Positions 32,044-41,867 of a stretch of DNA of 64,000 nt are shown piece after piece. A program made the translations under genes and the position numbers. Source of the stretch: Guptibacillus hwajinpoensis. Lineage in GTDB: Bacteria; Bacillota; Bacilli; Bacillales; Guptibacillaceae. Under the pieces are notes generated by a model, which searched no databases, was not told the origin of the DNA, and saw nothing but the letters and a program-made list of their open reading frames with translations. Position 1 is the first letter of the stretch; the number at the start of each line of letters is the position of its first letter. The stretch lies in the NCBI RefSeq assembly GCF_001039475.1, contig NZ_LELK01000004.1, positions 1,443,097-1,507,096 on the forward strand, in the 5' to 3' direction.

Positions 32044-32610
32044 ATGGATCGAATTTCATGGGACCAATATTTTATGGCACAAAGCCATTTGCTCGCACTT
32101 AGAAGTACATGTACACGTTTGACTGTAGGAGCAACGATTGTCAGAGATAAGCGAATGATTGCTGGAGGATATAACGGTTCTGTTTCCGGAGGCGTGCACT
32201 GTATTGACGAAGGGTGTTATGTGATCGATAACCATTGTGTTCGTACGATCCATGCTGAAATGAATGCTATTATTCAGTGTGCTAAGTTTGGCGTCCAAAC
32301 AACAGGGGCAGAAATTTATGTTACCCATTTTCCATGTCTGAATTGTTGCAAGGCAATTATTCAGGCGGGTATTAAAACAGTTATCTATGCAGCTGATTAC
32401 AAAAATCATCCATATGCGATCGAGCTTTTTGAAGACGCAGGCCTTACCGTTCGTCAGGTGGAACTAGAAGAAATGATTCTGGACACGAACAGTCAAGAAA
32501 AGCTAAATTTAACGGCAGATTTATTAGAAAAACTTGCTAGTGCAGGTTTGGACGCTGAAGAGGTAAAGCCGTTATATGAAAAAGCTTCAAAACTGTATAC
32601 TAAGATGTAA
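32044..32610 (+). CDS. comEB: dCMP deaminase-family protein ComEB
   Basis: Deoxycytidylate deaminase family, 188 residues. Zinc ligands and catalytic glutamate are in HAEMNAIIQC, and the second ligand pair in PCLNCCKAI. A Cys/His-rich part near CIDEGCYVIDNHC may bind another zinc. Not needed for transformation in B. subtilis although in the comE operon. RBS GGGGGGAAA, then ATG 32044; the stop shares a base with comEC. Confidence 0.95.
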   Translation: MDRISWDQYFMAQSHLLALRSTCTRLTVGATIVRDKRMIAGGYNGSVSGGVHCIDEGCYVIDNHCVRTIHAEMNAIIQCAKFGVQTTGAEIYVTHFPCLNCCKAIIQAGIKTVIYAADYKNHPYAIELFEDAGLTVRQVELEEMILDTNSQEKLNLTADLLEKLASAGLDAEEVKPLYEKASKLYTKM

Positions 32611-34889
32611 TGAAAGGGCGATTGTGGGTCTTAGCAGTATCTGCTCTGATTGGCGTGGTGAGTGTAAAGTCTTTCCACGTCCTTTTTCTTGAAACTGTTC
32701 TCGTTGCTTGGCTCCTTAAGAAAAATCCGAGGATTTCTGTTTTTTCAATTGCTACTTTTTTGCTTTTTTTCACTTATATGTTTGTTATAGATCAAGCCAA
32801 CAAGACTGTATTTGTTGAAGGTCACACTGAAGTATTAGGGATTATTTCAACCATACCTGTTGTAGATGGAAACCAAATGTCTTTTGAATTGAAAACGCAA
32901 GAAGAGAAACTACAGGTTAACTATTACATTGCTACAGAAGATGAAAAATTTGAAATGCAGAAGTTAAAAGTCGGCTTAACATGTCGTTTATCAGGTGAAC
33001 TTGAATCCCCCTCACAGCTCCGCGTCCCCTCTCTTTTTGATTATAAACAGTTCCTCTATTACAAAGGTATTCACTGGATTTATAAACTGAATGTCAAGCC
33101 AACGTGTCAACAGCTTGATACGTCTATGATTGTTTCTATCAAACAGTTTCGACAACAAATGCTTTCTGATATTAATAACGATTATCCTACTGAGCTCAAA
33201 GGGCTAGCAGCTTCGCTTCTTATAGGCGATAGGAGTCTTTTACCAAATGATGTTGAAAGTGCTTACCAGGATTTGGGGTTAAGCCATGTTCTTGCTGTTT
33301 CGGGTTTGCATGTAGGAGTAACAGGAGGACTGTTGTTCTGGTTCCTTATTCGTATTGGTCTAACGAGGGAGCGCGTTTATGTTATTCTTTTATTTTTCTA
33401 TCCTTTATACATGGGGATAACGGGCTTCGCGCCTTCAGTTATAAGAGCCTCCATGATGGCCATGGGTGTTGTAATAAGCATGCGATTACGATTGAAGATT
33501 AATCCTCTCGACGGAATTGCTGCCGCTTGTATTGTAATTCTTGTTGTTAACCCTTATTATGCGTTTCACATCGGCTTTCAACTTTCATTTCTTATCGCAT
33601 TTGCTCTCATCGTTTCATCAAAGCAATTGCTACTTCAGTACAAATCACCATTCACTCAGTTACTTGCGCTATCGACCCTGGCTCAAATTGTATCATTTCC
33701 AGTTGTCATTTATCATTTTCATCAAATTGCTTTGTTAAGTCTTCCTCTAAATCTTATCTACGTTCCAATCGTATCCGTTGTTATTCTTCCAATGCTTCTT
33801 ATTCTAACTTTCATTCAAACGTTTCAGATCATGTCTCTATTTGATTTGTTATCAAATGTGTTATCTCGTTTGGTTGAATTTTTTCACCACATTTTTTTGT
33901 GGGCAACAAACCTTCATTACACGATTGTATTCGGTAAGCTTTCAGAAGTGGAGTTGCTAGTTGCAGCATTTATTTGTCTTCTAGTTCTTCTTCATTGGGA
34001 AATTGGAAATATGAGAAATGCACTAGTGATCTGGTTGCTATTCTGTGTCTATCTATATGTAATGCCATATTTAAATCCATATGGGGAAGTGACATTTCTT
34101 GATGTGGGACAAGGTGACTGTATTTTGATAACGCTACCGTTCCAAAAACAAGTCATACTAATTGATACCGGAGGAAAGCCAACATTTGGAGAAATGGAAC
34201 ACTGGCAACAGAGAAGCTCATCGTTTGATGTTGGTGAGGATATCGTTGTACCTTACATCAAATCAAAGGGTATTCGTTCAATTGATTTACTGATCCTAAC
34301 TCACGGTGATTATGATCATGTAGGAGGTGTTCCTGCTGTTCTTAAACATCTTAATGTTAACCGAATGATGATTGATCGCAGTCCAGTTCAAACTGATATT
34401 GAAATAGAACTCATTGAAACGGCTCGCAAAAAAGGAACGAAAATTTCACAAGCTCTTATAGGACATTCGTGGACAAAAGGGCAGGCTTCTTTCTCCATTC
34501 TTCAGGCACTTGAAGAAGGAGAAGAAAACAATGGGAGTATCGTATTATTTGCAGTGATAGGCGGATATAAATGGTTATTTACAGGCGATATTGAAGAATC
34601 TGGAGAGCGGATGCTAATCACAAATAAATCTATACCAAAAATTGATATTCTAAAAGTTGGACATCATGGAAGTTCAACGTCTAGTACAGATGATTTTCTA
34701 GAGAGATTAAATCCATCTATCGCCATCATTTCAGCGGGTGTTGATAATCGATATGGCCATCCAAACCATGAAGTCACGGAGAGGTTGAAAACCTATGGAA
34801 TCGGCTCAGCAAGGACCGATCAAAGTGGAACGATCACCTACAGATATTTACCAAATCGAATTGGGAAATGGACAACAATGCTGAAATAG
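32610..34889 (+). CDS. comEC: DNA-uptake channel protein ComEC
   Basis: Polytopic channel for single-stranded DNA import, 759 residues. An N-terminal hydrophobic region and OB-fold-like domain are followed by the competence membrane core (LAASLLIGDRSLLP, LAVSGLHVGVTGG, GFAPSVIRASMMAM) and a C-terminal metallo-beta-lactamase-like domain (FLDVGQGDCILI, LILTHGDYDHVGGV, LKVGHHGSSTS). The histidine-rich motifs are intact, so the proposed nuclease function may be retained. Starts inside the comEB stop. Confidence 0.97.
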   Translation: MKGRLWVLAVSALIGVVSVKSFHVLFLETVLVAWLLKKNPRISVFSIATFLLFFTYMFVIDQANKTVFVEGHTEVLGIISTIPVVDGNQMSFELKTQEEKLQVNYYIATEDEKFEMQKLKVGLTCRLSGELESPSQLRVPSLFDYKQFLYYKGIHWIYKLNVKPTCQQLDTSMIVSIKQFRQQMLSDINNDYPTELKGLAASLLIGDRSLLPNDVESAYQDLGLSHVLAVSGLHVGVTGGLLFWFLIRIGLTRERVYVILLFFYPLYMGITGFAPSVIRASMMAMGVVISMRLRLKINPLDGIAAACIVILVVNPYYAFHIGFQLSFLIAFALIVSSKQLLLQYKSPFTQLLALSTLAQIVSFPVVIYHFHQIALLSLPLNLIYVPIVSVVILPMLLILTFIQTFQIMSLFDLLSNVLSRLVEFFHHIFLWATNLHYTIVFGKLSEVELLVAAFICLLVLLHWEIGNMRNALVIWLLFCVYLYVMPYLNPYGEVTFLDVGQGDCILITLPFQKQVILIDTGGKPTFGEMEHWQQRSSSFDVGEDIVVPYIKSKGIRSIDLLILTHGDYDHVGGVPAVLKHLNVNRMMIDRSPVQTDIEIELIETARKKGTKISQALIGHSWTKGQASFSILQALEEGEENNGSIVLFAVIGGYKWLFTGDIEESGERMLITNKSIPKIDILKVGHHGSSTSSTDDFLERLNPSIAIISAGVDNRYGHPNHEVTERLKTYGIGSARTDQSGTITYRYLPNRIGKWTTMLK

Positions 34890-34890
34890 A

Positions 34891-34918
34891 AAATAGACTG
34901 CCTGAAGGCAGTCTATTT
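34891..34918. terminator. Bidirectional terminator between comEC and yqzM
   Basis: AAATAGACTGCC-TGAA-GGCAGTCTATTT; the right arm overlaps the yqzM stop codon. Confidence 0.88.
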
Positions 34919-35048
34919 AGCCAATTGCTTTAATGATTACAGCTGTGAAGAAAATAATGGAAAAGAATAGAAATGGAACGACGAAACCAACAGCTGATTG
35001 AACAGCATCATTTGACTTCATCTGAACATCTTTTTCAAACTCGTTCAT
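34917..35048 (-). CDS. yqzM: YqzM family small membrane protein
   Basis: 43 residues: charged start MNEFEKDVQMKSNDAVQS, then one transmembrane helix (VGFVVPFLFFSIIFFTAVII) ending KAIG. This matches YqzM in sequence pattern, length and location (opposite strand, between comEC and holA). RBS AGGAGGG precedes ATG 35048. Function unknown; such proteins are easily missed by gene finders. Confidence 0.88.
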   Translation of the reverse strand: MNEFEKDVQMKSNDAVQSAVGFVVPFLFFSIIFFTAVIIKAIG

Positions 35049-35448
35049 TTGGCTTTCCCTCCTGCTTCCCCGTTAGTATTCACTTTCAACTACTGGAGTA
35101 GTCTTTATGTAGGGGATTTCCTTTAAAGGTACATTTCAAACCATATTGTATCATGTTTTGTTAGCGGTGTCTTTAATTCCATGAACTGATTAAGTTTGAA
35201 AATAGAATTTATTCACAGAATCGGCTCCCTTTCCTGTAAAGAGTTGTCACCCATACTTTATCTTTGCATAGGATATCCTATCTACTACACACCGAACATC
35301 GTTGTTGGGTGGGAGTCCTAGGCCCCATTCAGCAGCGTTTACTATAAATGGGAGGCTGATTATAGCAGTCAGCTTCCCTTTTCTACTTGCCAACAAAGCG
35401 CTCTGCCATTAGGATAGGAATGGACGAAAAAAATCGAGGTGTACATAG
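35049..35448. other. 400-base intergenic region yqzM-holA
   Basis: It should hold the divergent promoters of yqzM and holA. It also contains a perfect 14-base palindrome ATAGGATATCCTAT (35268-35281), then a GC-richer stretch and the terminator-like hairpin described separately. No convincing ORF was found on either strand. Confidence 0.5.
35283..35382 (+). ncRNA. Candidate structured RNA ending in an intrinsic terminator
   Basis: About 100 bases between the palindrome and a hairpin GGGAGGCTGA / TCAGCTTCCC (35350-35359, 35369-35378) followed by TTTT. The part before it has GGGTGGGAGTCCTAGGCCCC, able to form a short stem. It could be a small RNA or the leader of holA. No known RNA family was recognised. 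Confidence 0.35.
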
Positions 35449-36471
35449 ATGTCCATTTCAGAATTGAAGAAAAAAATTAACCAGGACAAGCTTGACCCCA
35501 TCTACCTTATAACGGGGACGGAAGCTTTTCTTATCGATGAATTGCAGAAATTAATTGTTGATAAGGCCCTTCCAGAAGAGGAACGAGAATTTGGTCTTGC
35601 TTATTATGATTTAAATGAGACGCCAGTTCAATCAGCTGTTGAAGATGCTGAGACGATGCCATTTCTTGGTGAAAAAAGAGTCATCATCCTAAAAAACCCT
35701 CTTTTTCTAACGGCGGCTAAAGATAAAAGTAAAGTTGAACATGATCTTGAATCACTTCAACGTTATGCAGAGGACCCGTCACCTTTTACCATTCTCATTA
35801 TTGAGGCGCCTTATGAAAAATTGGATGAAAGAAAAAAGTTAGTTAAGACGATTAAAAAAGCGGGAGCATTTGTAAAAGCGGAAGCGCTACAACAAAGTCA
35901 CTTAGGGGACTGGCTTAGGAAGCGGGCTGAAGAACTTCATGTAACTCTTGAAAAAGAAGGGGAAGAGCGACTTGTTCAGTTAACGGGCAGTCACTTACTA
36001 CTTCTCCAGCAAGAAATTGATAAAATGGCTCTTTATGTTGGGGAAGGCGGAGTTGTCAACGAAGAGGTTGTGGATCTTCTAGTCGCGAGAACGCTTGAAA
36101 ATGATATTTTTGCTCTTATTGATCATATTGTTAAAAAAGATCTTAATAAAGCTTTTCGAATTCTTTATGACCTCATGAAAATCAACGAGGAGCCAATAAA
36201 GATATTATCGTTAATCGGAAGACAGTTTAGGATTATTTATCAAGTTAGTGAGCTTTCTAAACGAGGTTATGGTCAAAAGCAAATGGCATCCACTCTGAAG
36301 CTCCATCCTTATGCAGTCAAAATTGCACAACAGCAAAGCAAAAGTTTTGAAGAAGAAAAGCTTCTGTATATTCTAGATCAAGTTGCAGAATCTGATTATG
36401 AAATGAAAACAGGCAAAATGGATAAAAAGCTCATTCTTGAATTGTTGCTAACAAAAATTAAAAACAAATAA
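35449..36471 (+). CDS. holA: DNA polymerase III subunit delta
   Basis: Clamp-loader subunit that opens the sliding clamp. 340 residues, usual for YqeN/HolA. Visible are PIYLITGTEAFLIDELQKLI near the start (shortened: YLITGTEAFLIDEL), the beta-binding MPFLGEKRVIIL and the C-terminal collar with LLILLLTKIK-like helices. RBS CGAGGTG before ATG 35449. It is convergent with rpsT across a strong terminator, as in B. subtilis. Confidence 0.95.
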   Translation: MSISELKKKINQDKLDPIYLITGTEAFLIDELQKLIVDKALPEEEREFGLAYYDLNETPVQSAVEDAETMPFLGEKRVIILKNPLFLTAAKDKSKVEHDLESLQRYAEDPSPFTILIIEAPYEKLDERKKLVKTIKKAGAFVKAEALQQSHLGDWLRKRAEELHVTLEKEGEERLVQLTGSHLLLLQQEIDKMALYVGEGGVVNEEVVDLLVARTLENDIFALIDHIVKKDLNKAFRILYDLMKINEEPIKILSLIGRQFRIIYQVSELSKRGYGQKQMASTLKLHPYAVKIAQQQSKSFEEEKLLYILDQVAESDYEMKTGKMDKKLILELLLTKIKNK

Positions 36472-36472
36472 A

Positions 36473-36502
36473 AAAAGCTGTTGGGTTGCCCCAACAGCTT
36501 TT
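36473..36502. terminator. Terminator between holA and rpsT
   Basis: AAAAGCTGTTGGG-TTGC-CCCAACAGCTTTT, with A-runs before and T-runs after, so it works for both converging genes. Confidence 0.93.
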
Positions 36503-36518
36503 AACTTTTTAAAAGGAA

Positions 36519-36785
36519 TTACGCAGAAATCTCGTTGTACATTTTAGTTAGACGAGATTTTTTACGTGCTACTGTGTTTTTATGGATGATTCCTTTATCA
36601 GCAGCTTTGTCGATGCGCTTAGAAGCTTGGCTAAGAGCTGTTTTCGCAGCTTCAACATCTTTAGCTTCTACTTTCGCTTCAAAAGTCTTGATTGCAGAAC
36701 GCATTTCAGATTTGAAAGCGATGTTGTTAGCGCGACGATCTGATGAAGTTCTAACGCGTTTAACCGCAGATTTAATATTTGGCAT
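36519..36785 (-). CDS. rpsT: 30S ribosomal protein bS20
   Basis: 88-residue basic helical protein that binds 16S rRNA. Typical start [20 protein letters not shown] and C-terminal [22 protein letters not shown] 36785 follows GGAGGTGAAAGG; an in-frame ATG at 36794 falls inside that RBS. Single gene on the minus strand between holA and gpr. Confidence 0.98.
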   Translation of the reverse strand: MPNIKSAVKRVRTSSDRRANNIAFKSEMRSAIKTFEAKVEAKDVEAAKTALSQASKRIDKAADKGIIHKNTVARKKSRLTKMYNEISA

Positions 36786-36941
36786 ACCTTTCACCTCCTT
36801 GCAAGGCTTAACAATTCCATGTCATATCCGTGCATAGAACAAGAAACATTCTATCAAATTACCCAAGGGAATGCAATAGAGAATGAAATCCTCATTTCGA
36901 GGTTACCCTAACAGGTAACAGATAGAATACGAGGTGATTGT

Positions 36942-38060
36942 ATGGGCCACATAGATTTAGAAAAATATCAGGTGAGAACAGACCTTGCGGTGGAAGCGCA
37001 GGAGATGGTGAAAGAAAAGAAAGCGAAGAGTATGAAGAAAGAGAAACCTGATTCGTTAAAAGGTGTCGTCGTTAAAGAAAGAGATGAGCAAGGAGTAAAG
37101 ATTACAACCGTTGAAGTTACCAAACAAGGTGCAGAGGAAATTGGAAAGAAAGCAGGAAATTACTTAACATTCGAAGTGCAAGGTATCCGTCGAAAGGATT
37201 CAGCACTTCAGCAAACCGTTCAAGATGTTTTCGCCCATGAATTTGCGGCATTCCTTGATCAACAAGGGATCACAAAAGATGCAAGCTGCTTGATTGTTGG
37301 GCTTGGAAATTGGAACGTAACACCAGATTCATTAGGGCCATTAGTGGTTTCTAATTTACTTATTACCAATCATTTGTTTGAGCTTCAACCCGAAACCGTT
37401 TCAGAAGGGTTTCGACCAGTTAGTGCCATAACTCCGGGAGTAATGGGAATCACGGGCATTGAAACAAGCGATATTATTCATGGTGTTATTGAAAAAGCGA
37501 AACCAGACTTCGTCATTGCGGTTGATGCTCTTGCTTCAAGATCGATTGAACGAGTAAATACAACCATTCAAATATCTGATACAGGAATTCATCCTGGATC
37601 AGGTGTCGGGAACAAGCGAAAGGAACTGAGCTTTGATACGCTTGGTATCCCAGTTATAGCGATCGGTATCCCGACTGTTGTGGATGCTGTTTCCATTACA
37701 AGCGATACAATTGATTTCATTTTAAAACATTTTGGAAGAGAGCTAAAAGAAAAGGACAAACCGTCAAAATCACTTTCTCCAGCGGGAATGACTTTCGGAG
37801 AACGCAAAACATATACGGAAGAAGATCTGCCAAATGAGGACAAACGGCAGACGTTTTTAGGTATGGTAGGTACGCTTGAGGATGTTGAAAAGCGTAATTT
37901 AATTCGTGAAGTACTGGCACCTATGGGACATAATTTAATGGTTACGCCAAAGGAAGTTGATGTATTTATTGAAGATATGGCGAATGTTTTGTCAGGCGGA
38001 CTAAATAGTGCTCTTCATGGAGAGGTCGATCAGCAAAACAGCGGAATGTACACACATTAG
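36942..38060 (+). CDS. gpr: Germination protease Gpr
   Basis: Starts degradation of small acid-soluble spore proteins at germination; made as a zymogen in the forespore. 372 residues. The propeptide region holds the family's [14 protein letters not shown]; the core has [32 protein letters not shown] and [21 protein letters not shown] (shortened: [12 protein letters not shown]). RBS CGAGGTGATTG. Normally followed by spoIIP, here directly by yqxA. Confidence 0.97.
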   Translation: MGHIDLEKYQVRTDLAVEAQEMVKEKKAKSMKKEKPDSLKGVVVKERDEQGVKITTVEVTKQGAEEIGKKAGNYLTFEVQGIRRKDSALQQTVQDVFAHEFAAFLDQQGITKDASCLIVGLGNWNVTPDSLGPLVVSNLLITNHLFELQPETVSEGFRPVSAITPGVMGITGIETSDIIHGVIEKAKPDFVIAVDALASRSIERVNTTIQISDTGIHPGSGVGNKRKELSFDTLGIPVIAIGIPTVVDAVSITSDTIDFILKHFGRELKEKDKPSKSLSPAGMTFGERKTYTEEDLPNEDKRQTFLGMVGTLEDVEKRNLIREVLAPMGHNLMVTPKEVDVFIEDMANVLSGGLNSALHGEVDQQNSGMYTH

Positions 38061-38130
38061 GTCATAAGTGAAATTGCAGCACATATGATTAGAAATAGGA
38101 CGAGCTTTGGTTAGGAAGGGGTAGGGGATA

Positions 38131-38481
38131 ATGGCATCCTTTTTCATGAAATGCTTTCTCCTCGTATCATTGTTGTTATTCGGTGTGCTATTAGGTATGG
38201 AACAGGCCTCTAAAAATATGAATCACATGCAGGGTAGTGAAGATACTGGTGCATTTCAGGTGAAAAATGCTTCCGATGGAGTTGAAGCGGAAATTCTCGG
38301 AACGTCTATTAAGCAAGATGACCTGAAAAAGAAGCAAGAAACACTTAATCATGCGAACGAATTTAATGTTCTGGGTGAATTGGGTGCTACGCTAAGTGGG
38401 TGGATATCATCTGTTATACAAGCAATCCTGTCATTTGTATTTACACTCATAACAACATTATTGTCGTTTTTTCAATCATAA
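38131..38481 (+). CDS. yqxA: YqxA family protein (DUF3679)
   Basis: 116 residues: an N-terminal transmembrane helix (about 6-23) with the family GVLLGMEQASKNMN, a hydrophilic middle and a hydrophobic C-terminal segment (ISSVIQAILSFVFTLITTLL). Unknown function; YqxA follows spoIIP in B. subtilis. RBS AAGGGGTAGGGGAT. Two membrane segments are predicted. Its presence 70 bases after gpr shows that spoIIP is missing from this position. Confidence 0.85.
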   Translation: MASFFMKCFLLVSLLLFGVLLGMEQASKNMNHMQGSEDTGAFQVKNASDGVEAEILGTSIKQDDLKKKQETLNHANEFNVLGELGATLSGWISSVIQAILSFVFTLITTLLSFFQS

Positions 38482-38503
38482 AAGGTCGCATATGCGGCCT
38501 TTT
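38481..38503 (+). terminator. Terminator after yqxA
   Basis: AAAGGTCGC-ATAT-GCGGCCTTT followed by TATT; begins at the last base of the yqxA stop. Confidence 0.8.
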
Positions 38504-38583
38504 ATTGGCGTTTTTTGACAGTGAACTTTTATATATTGAATCTTTAATCTTATAAGAGACTTGATAGATAGGCGGATTGCGGA

Positions 38584-38612
38584 TTGAATCTGGACAGCGG
38601 TATTGCTATAAT
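38584..38612 (+). promoter_or_regulatory. Promoter of lepA
   Basis: TTGAAT (38584-38589), a 17-base spacer and TATAAT (38607-38612), about 38 bases before the lepA start codon. Confidence 0.75.
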
Positions 38613-38649
38613 CTATACTAGCGTAGTTTCGCCTTAGGAGTGATTGTAG

Positions 38650-40482
38650 ATGAACCGTGAAGAAATGTTAAAAAGACAGTCCAAGATTCGAAATTTTTCC
38701 ATCATTGCACATATTGACCATGGAAAATCGACTCTTGCGGACCGTATTTTAGAACGGACAGGCGCGTTGACTGACCGTGAAATGAAAGATCAAACGCTCG
38801 ATGCGATGGATCTTGAACGTGAAAGAGGAATTACGATTAAACTGAATTCTGTTCAGCTTACTTATAAAGCGAAAGATGGCGAAGAGTACATCTTTCATTT
38901 AATCGATACACCTGGACACGTCGATTTTTCTTATGAAGTATCAAGAAGTCTTGCTGCCTGTGAAGGTGCATTGCTTATTGTTGATGCTGCACAGGGGATT
39001 GAAGCCCAAACGCTAGCGAACGTATACCTCGCTCTTGATAATGATCTTGAGATACTGCCAGTTATTAATAAGATTGATCTACCAAGTGCTGAACCAGAAC
39101 GCGTTCGTCAGGAAGTTGAAGATGTGATTGGACTTGATGCATCTGAAGCTGTATTGGCTTCTGCAAAGTCGGGTATCGGAATTGAAGATATCCTTGAACA
39201 AATCGTAGAGAAGGTGCCTGCCCCGCAAGGAGACCCAGAAGGGCCATTGCAGGCTTTGATCTTCGATTCTTTGTATGATCCATACAGAGGTGTCGTAGCA
39301 TATATCAGGATTACTGAAGGAACGGTAAAAGTCGGTGATAAGATCCGAATGATGGCCACTGGAAAGGAATTCGAAGTAAATGAAATTGGAGTCTTCAATC
39401 CTAAACCAGTCTCTAAGGAATACCTTTCAGTAGGTGATGTTGGTTTCCTTACTGCTGCAATTAAAAATGTTGGAGATTCCCGTGTTGGTGATACGATTAC
39501 ATCAGTTAAGAATTCTGCTGCAAAGCCTCTTCCTGGTTATCGTCGTATGAATCCAATGGTATATTGTGGTCTTTATCCAGTCGATTCTGCACAGTATAAT
39601 GACCTTCGCGAAGCCTTGGAGCGTCTTGAGCTAAATGATTCATCGCTTCAATATGAAGCAGAAACGTCACAAGCGCTCGGATTCGGTTTCCGCTGCGGAT
39701 TCCTTGGATTACTTCATATGGAAATTGTTCAAGAGAGAATCGAACGTGAATTTAATATCGATTTAATTACAACTGCACCAAGTGTTATATACCAGGTAAA
39801 ACTTACTGATGGAGAAGAAGTAATCATCGATAACCCAGCAATGATGCCAGATGCTCAATCTATTACAGAGGTTCAAGAACCTTATGTGAAAGCGACTATT
39901 ATGGCGCCGAACGATTATGTGGGAGCTATTATGGAGCTTTGTCAGGGGAAACGTGGTGATTTCATTGATATGCAATACATGGATGAAAGTCGTGTGAACA
40001 TTGTTTATCATCTACCACTTTCCGAGATTGTTTATGACTTCTTTGATCAGTTGAAATCGAGCACGAAAGGGTATGCATCATTTGATTATGAGTTGATTGG
40101 CTATCGTGAATCCAATCTAGTGAAGATGGATATTCTACTTAACGCCGAGAAGATTGATGCTCTCTCCATTATCGTACACAGAGATTTTGCTTACGATCGT
40201 GGTAAAGATATTACAGAGACGCTTAAAGATTTAATTCCTAGACAGCAATTTGAAGTGCCAATCCAAGCATCAATCGGACAAAAAATTGTTGCTCGTTCAA
40301 CCATTAAGGCAATGCGGAAAAACGTACTTGCTAAATGTTATGGTGGAGATATCTCTCGTAAAAGAAAGCTTCTTGAAAAGCAAAAAGAAGGTAAAAAGCG
40401 TATGAAGACGGTTGGGAAAGTTGAAGTTCCTCAAGAAGCCTTCATGGCTGTGCTTCGTCAGGATAATACGAAGAACAATTAA
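38650..40482 (+). CDS. lepA: Elongation factor 4 (LepA)
   Basis: Translational GTPase that back-translocates or remodels ribosomes under stress. 610 residues. GTPase motifs: [13 protein letters not shown] (G1), RERGITIK (G2), [11 protein letters not shown] (G3), NKIDLP (G4) and SAKSG (G5). EF-G-like domains follow, with the LepA-specific C-terminal domain ([34 protein letters not shown]). RBS AGGAGTGATTG. Confidence 0.98.
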   Translation: MNREEMLKRQSKIRNFSIIAHIDHGKSTLADRILERTGALTDREMKDQTLDAMDLERERGITIKLNSVQLTYKAKDGEEYIFHLIDTPGHVDFSYEVSRSLAACEGALLIVDAAQGIEAQTLANVYLALDNDLEILPVINKIDLPSAEPERVRQEVEDVIGLDASEAVLASAKSGIGIEDILEQIVEKVPAPQGDPEGPLQALIFDSLYDPYRGVVAYIRITEGTVKVGDKIRMMATGKEFEVNEIGVFNPKPVSKEYLSVGDVGFLTAAIKNVGDSRVGDTITSVKNSAAKPLPGYRRMNPMVYCGLYPVDSAQYNDLREALERLELNDSSLQYEAETSQALGFGFRCGFLGLLHMEIVQERIEREFNIDLITTAPSVIYQVKLTDGEEVIIDNPAMMPDAQSITEVQEPYVKATIMAPNDYVGAIMELCQGKRGDFIDMQYMDESRVNIVYHLPLSEIVYDFFDQLKSSTKGYASFDYELIGYRESNLVKMDILLNAEKIDALSIIVHRDFAYDRGKDITETLKDLIPRQQFEVPIQASIGQKIVARSTIKAMRKNVLAKCYGGDISRKRKLLEKQKEGKKRMKTVGKVEVPQEAFMAVLRQDNTKNN

Positions 40483-40530
40483 GGCGCTTTGGTTGAAGTA
40501 GCAACTTGAATTATATACGATGTAGGTTAG

Positions 40531-40559
40531 AAGACCGCAGAGCGTTTCTGCGGTCTTTA
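40531..40559 (+). terminator. Terminator after lepA
   Basis: AAGACCGCAG-AGCGTTT-CTGCGGTCTT, then TA; it lies between lepA and hemW, so read-through may matter for hemW. Confidence 0.85.
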
Positions 40560-40585
40560 GATTATGTTAGAAAGCAGTGATCGAA

Positions 40586-41731
40586 ATGGTAAACGCTGTT
40601 TATTTGCACATTCCATTCTGTGACTATATTTGTCACTATTGTGATTTTAATAAAATTTTCATGCAGGGGCAGCCTGTAAATGATTATCTTGAACATATGG
40701 ACGTAGAAATGAAGAACACGCTAGATCGCTTCCCAACCAACAAAATTGACACGATTTTTGTTGGTGGAGGAACGCCAACAGCGTTGAATGAAGAACAACT
40801 TGAGAAGTTCTTAAAAGATGTTCAGGACAGATTTGGCCCATACGTAACGGATAAACTTGAATTTACTATGGAAGCGAATCCGGGGAGTGTGACACCGGAG
40901 AAACTGCGGATTATGAAATCCTATGGTGTAAACAGACTCAGTATTGGTGCCCAGGCCTTCCAAGATTCACTATTAACTCGTTTAGGGAGAGGGCATTCCG
41001 TAGAAGAAATTGGTGAGATTGTTCAAATGGCAAAGCAAGAAGGCTTTACAAACCTTTCACTTGATTTGATGTTCGGTTTACCTGATCAAACGATTGACCA
41101 ATTTTCAGAAACTATTTCTAGAGCACTTGAACTTGGTATTACTCACGTGTCGTCCTATTCTCTCCAAGTAGAAAAGAAAACAGTTTTCTATAACCAATGG
41201 AGAAAAGGTGAGCTTCCGCTTCCTACTGAAGAAGCAGAAGCTGATATGTATGCACTGCTCATAAGTCGTTTAGAGGAAGCTGGACTTTCTCAATACGAAA
41301 TTAGTAATTTCGCAAAAGAGGGTTTTGAAAGTAAGCATAATATAACGTATTGGAAAAACGATGAGTATTATGGAATTGGTGCAGGGGCACATAGCTATAT
41401 TGATGGTGTAAGAAGAGCGAATGCAGGGCCATTAAAGCAATATATGAATCGAATTGACGAAAATGGTTTCCCTTATATGGATGACAATGTTTTAACGAAA
41501 GCAGAACGGATGGAAGAAGAAATGTTTATGGGACTACGTATGAGAGAAGGCGTCTCCAAGCAAAGGTTTGAAGTTAAATTTGGTCAGCCGATGTTTAGTG
41601 TTTTTGGTAAACAAATTGAAGACTTAACAAGTAAAAACCTTTTACAAGATACTGGAACACACATTTCGCTAACTGAAAAGGGCTTTTTCTTAGGGAATGA
41701 AGTCTTTCAGGAATTTCTTACAATAGATTGA
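40586..41731 (+). CDS. hemW: HemW, heme chaperone (radical SAM)
   Basis: 381-residue radical SAM protein of the HemN/HemW group. The cluster site is HIPFCDYICHYCDF, the CxxxCxxC of the family. Also visible are FVGGGTPTALNEEQL, EANPGSVTPEKL, LSIGAQAFQDSLL and NITYWKNDEYYGIGAGAHSY (shortened: YYGIGAGAHSY). It is classed as HemW rather than oxygen-independent coproporphyrinogen oxidase from its short form and location after lepA. ATG 40586 gives the family start; an in-frame GTG at 40577 is possible. Confidence 0.94.
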   Translation: MVNAVYLHIPFCDYICHYCDFNKIFMQGQPVNDYLEHMDVEMKNTLDRFPTNKIDTIFVGGGTPTALNEEQLEKFLKDVQDRFGPYVTDKLEFTMEANPGSVTPEKLRIMKSYGVNRLSIGAQAFQDSLLTRLGRGHSVEEIGEIVQMAKQEGFTNLSLDLMFGLPDQTIDQFSETISRALELGITHVSSYSLQVEKKTVFYNQWRKGELPLPTEEAEADMYALLISRLEEAGLSQYEISNFAKEGFESKHNITYWKNDEYYGIGAGAHSYIDGVRRANAGPLKQYMNRIDENGFPYMDDNVLTKAERMEEEMFMGLRMREGVSKQRFEVKFGQPMFSVFGKQIEDLTSKNLLQDTGTHISLTEKGFFLGNEVFQEFLTID

Positions 41732-41824
41732 TCTTCCTCACTAAACCAATCTTATAACAAGTTTAAAGAACTATACCGTAAAGATTGACAACCAAAATAA
41801 TTTTCTGTTACCTTATTATTAGAT

Positions 41825-41851
41825 TTAGCACTCAATCACTTAGAGTGCTAA
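41825..41851 (+). promoter_or_regulatory. CIRCE operator of the hrcA-dnaK operon
   Basis: A perfect CIRCE: TTAGCACTC-N9-GAGTGCTAA. TTGACA at 41785-41790 marks the -35 of the promoter upstream. HrcA, encoded next, represses through this site and GroEL modulates it. Confidence 0.97.
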
Positions 41852-41867
41852 CAGAGGTGATGAGGGG

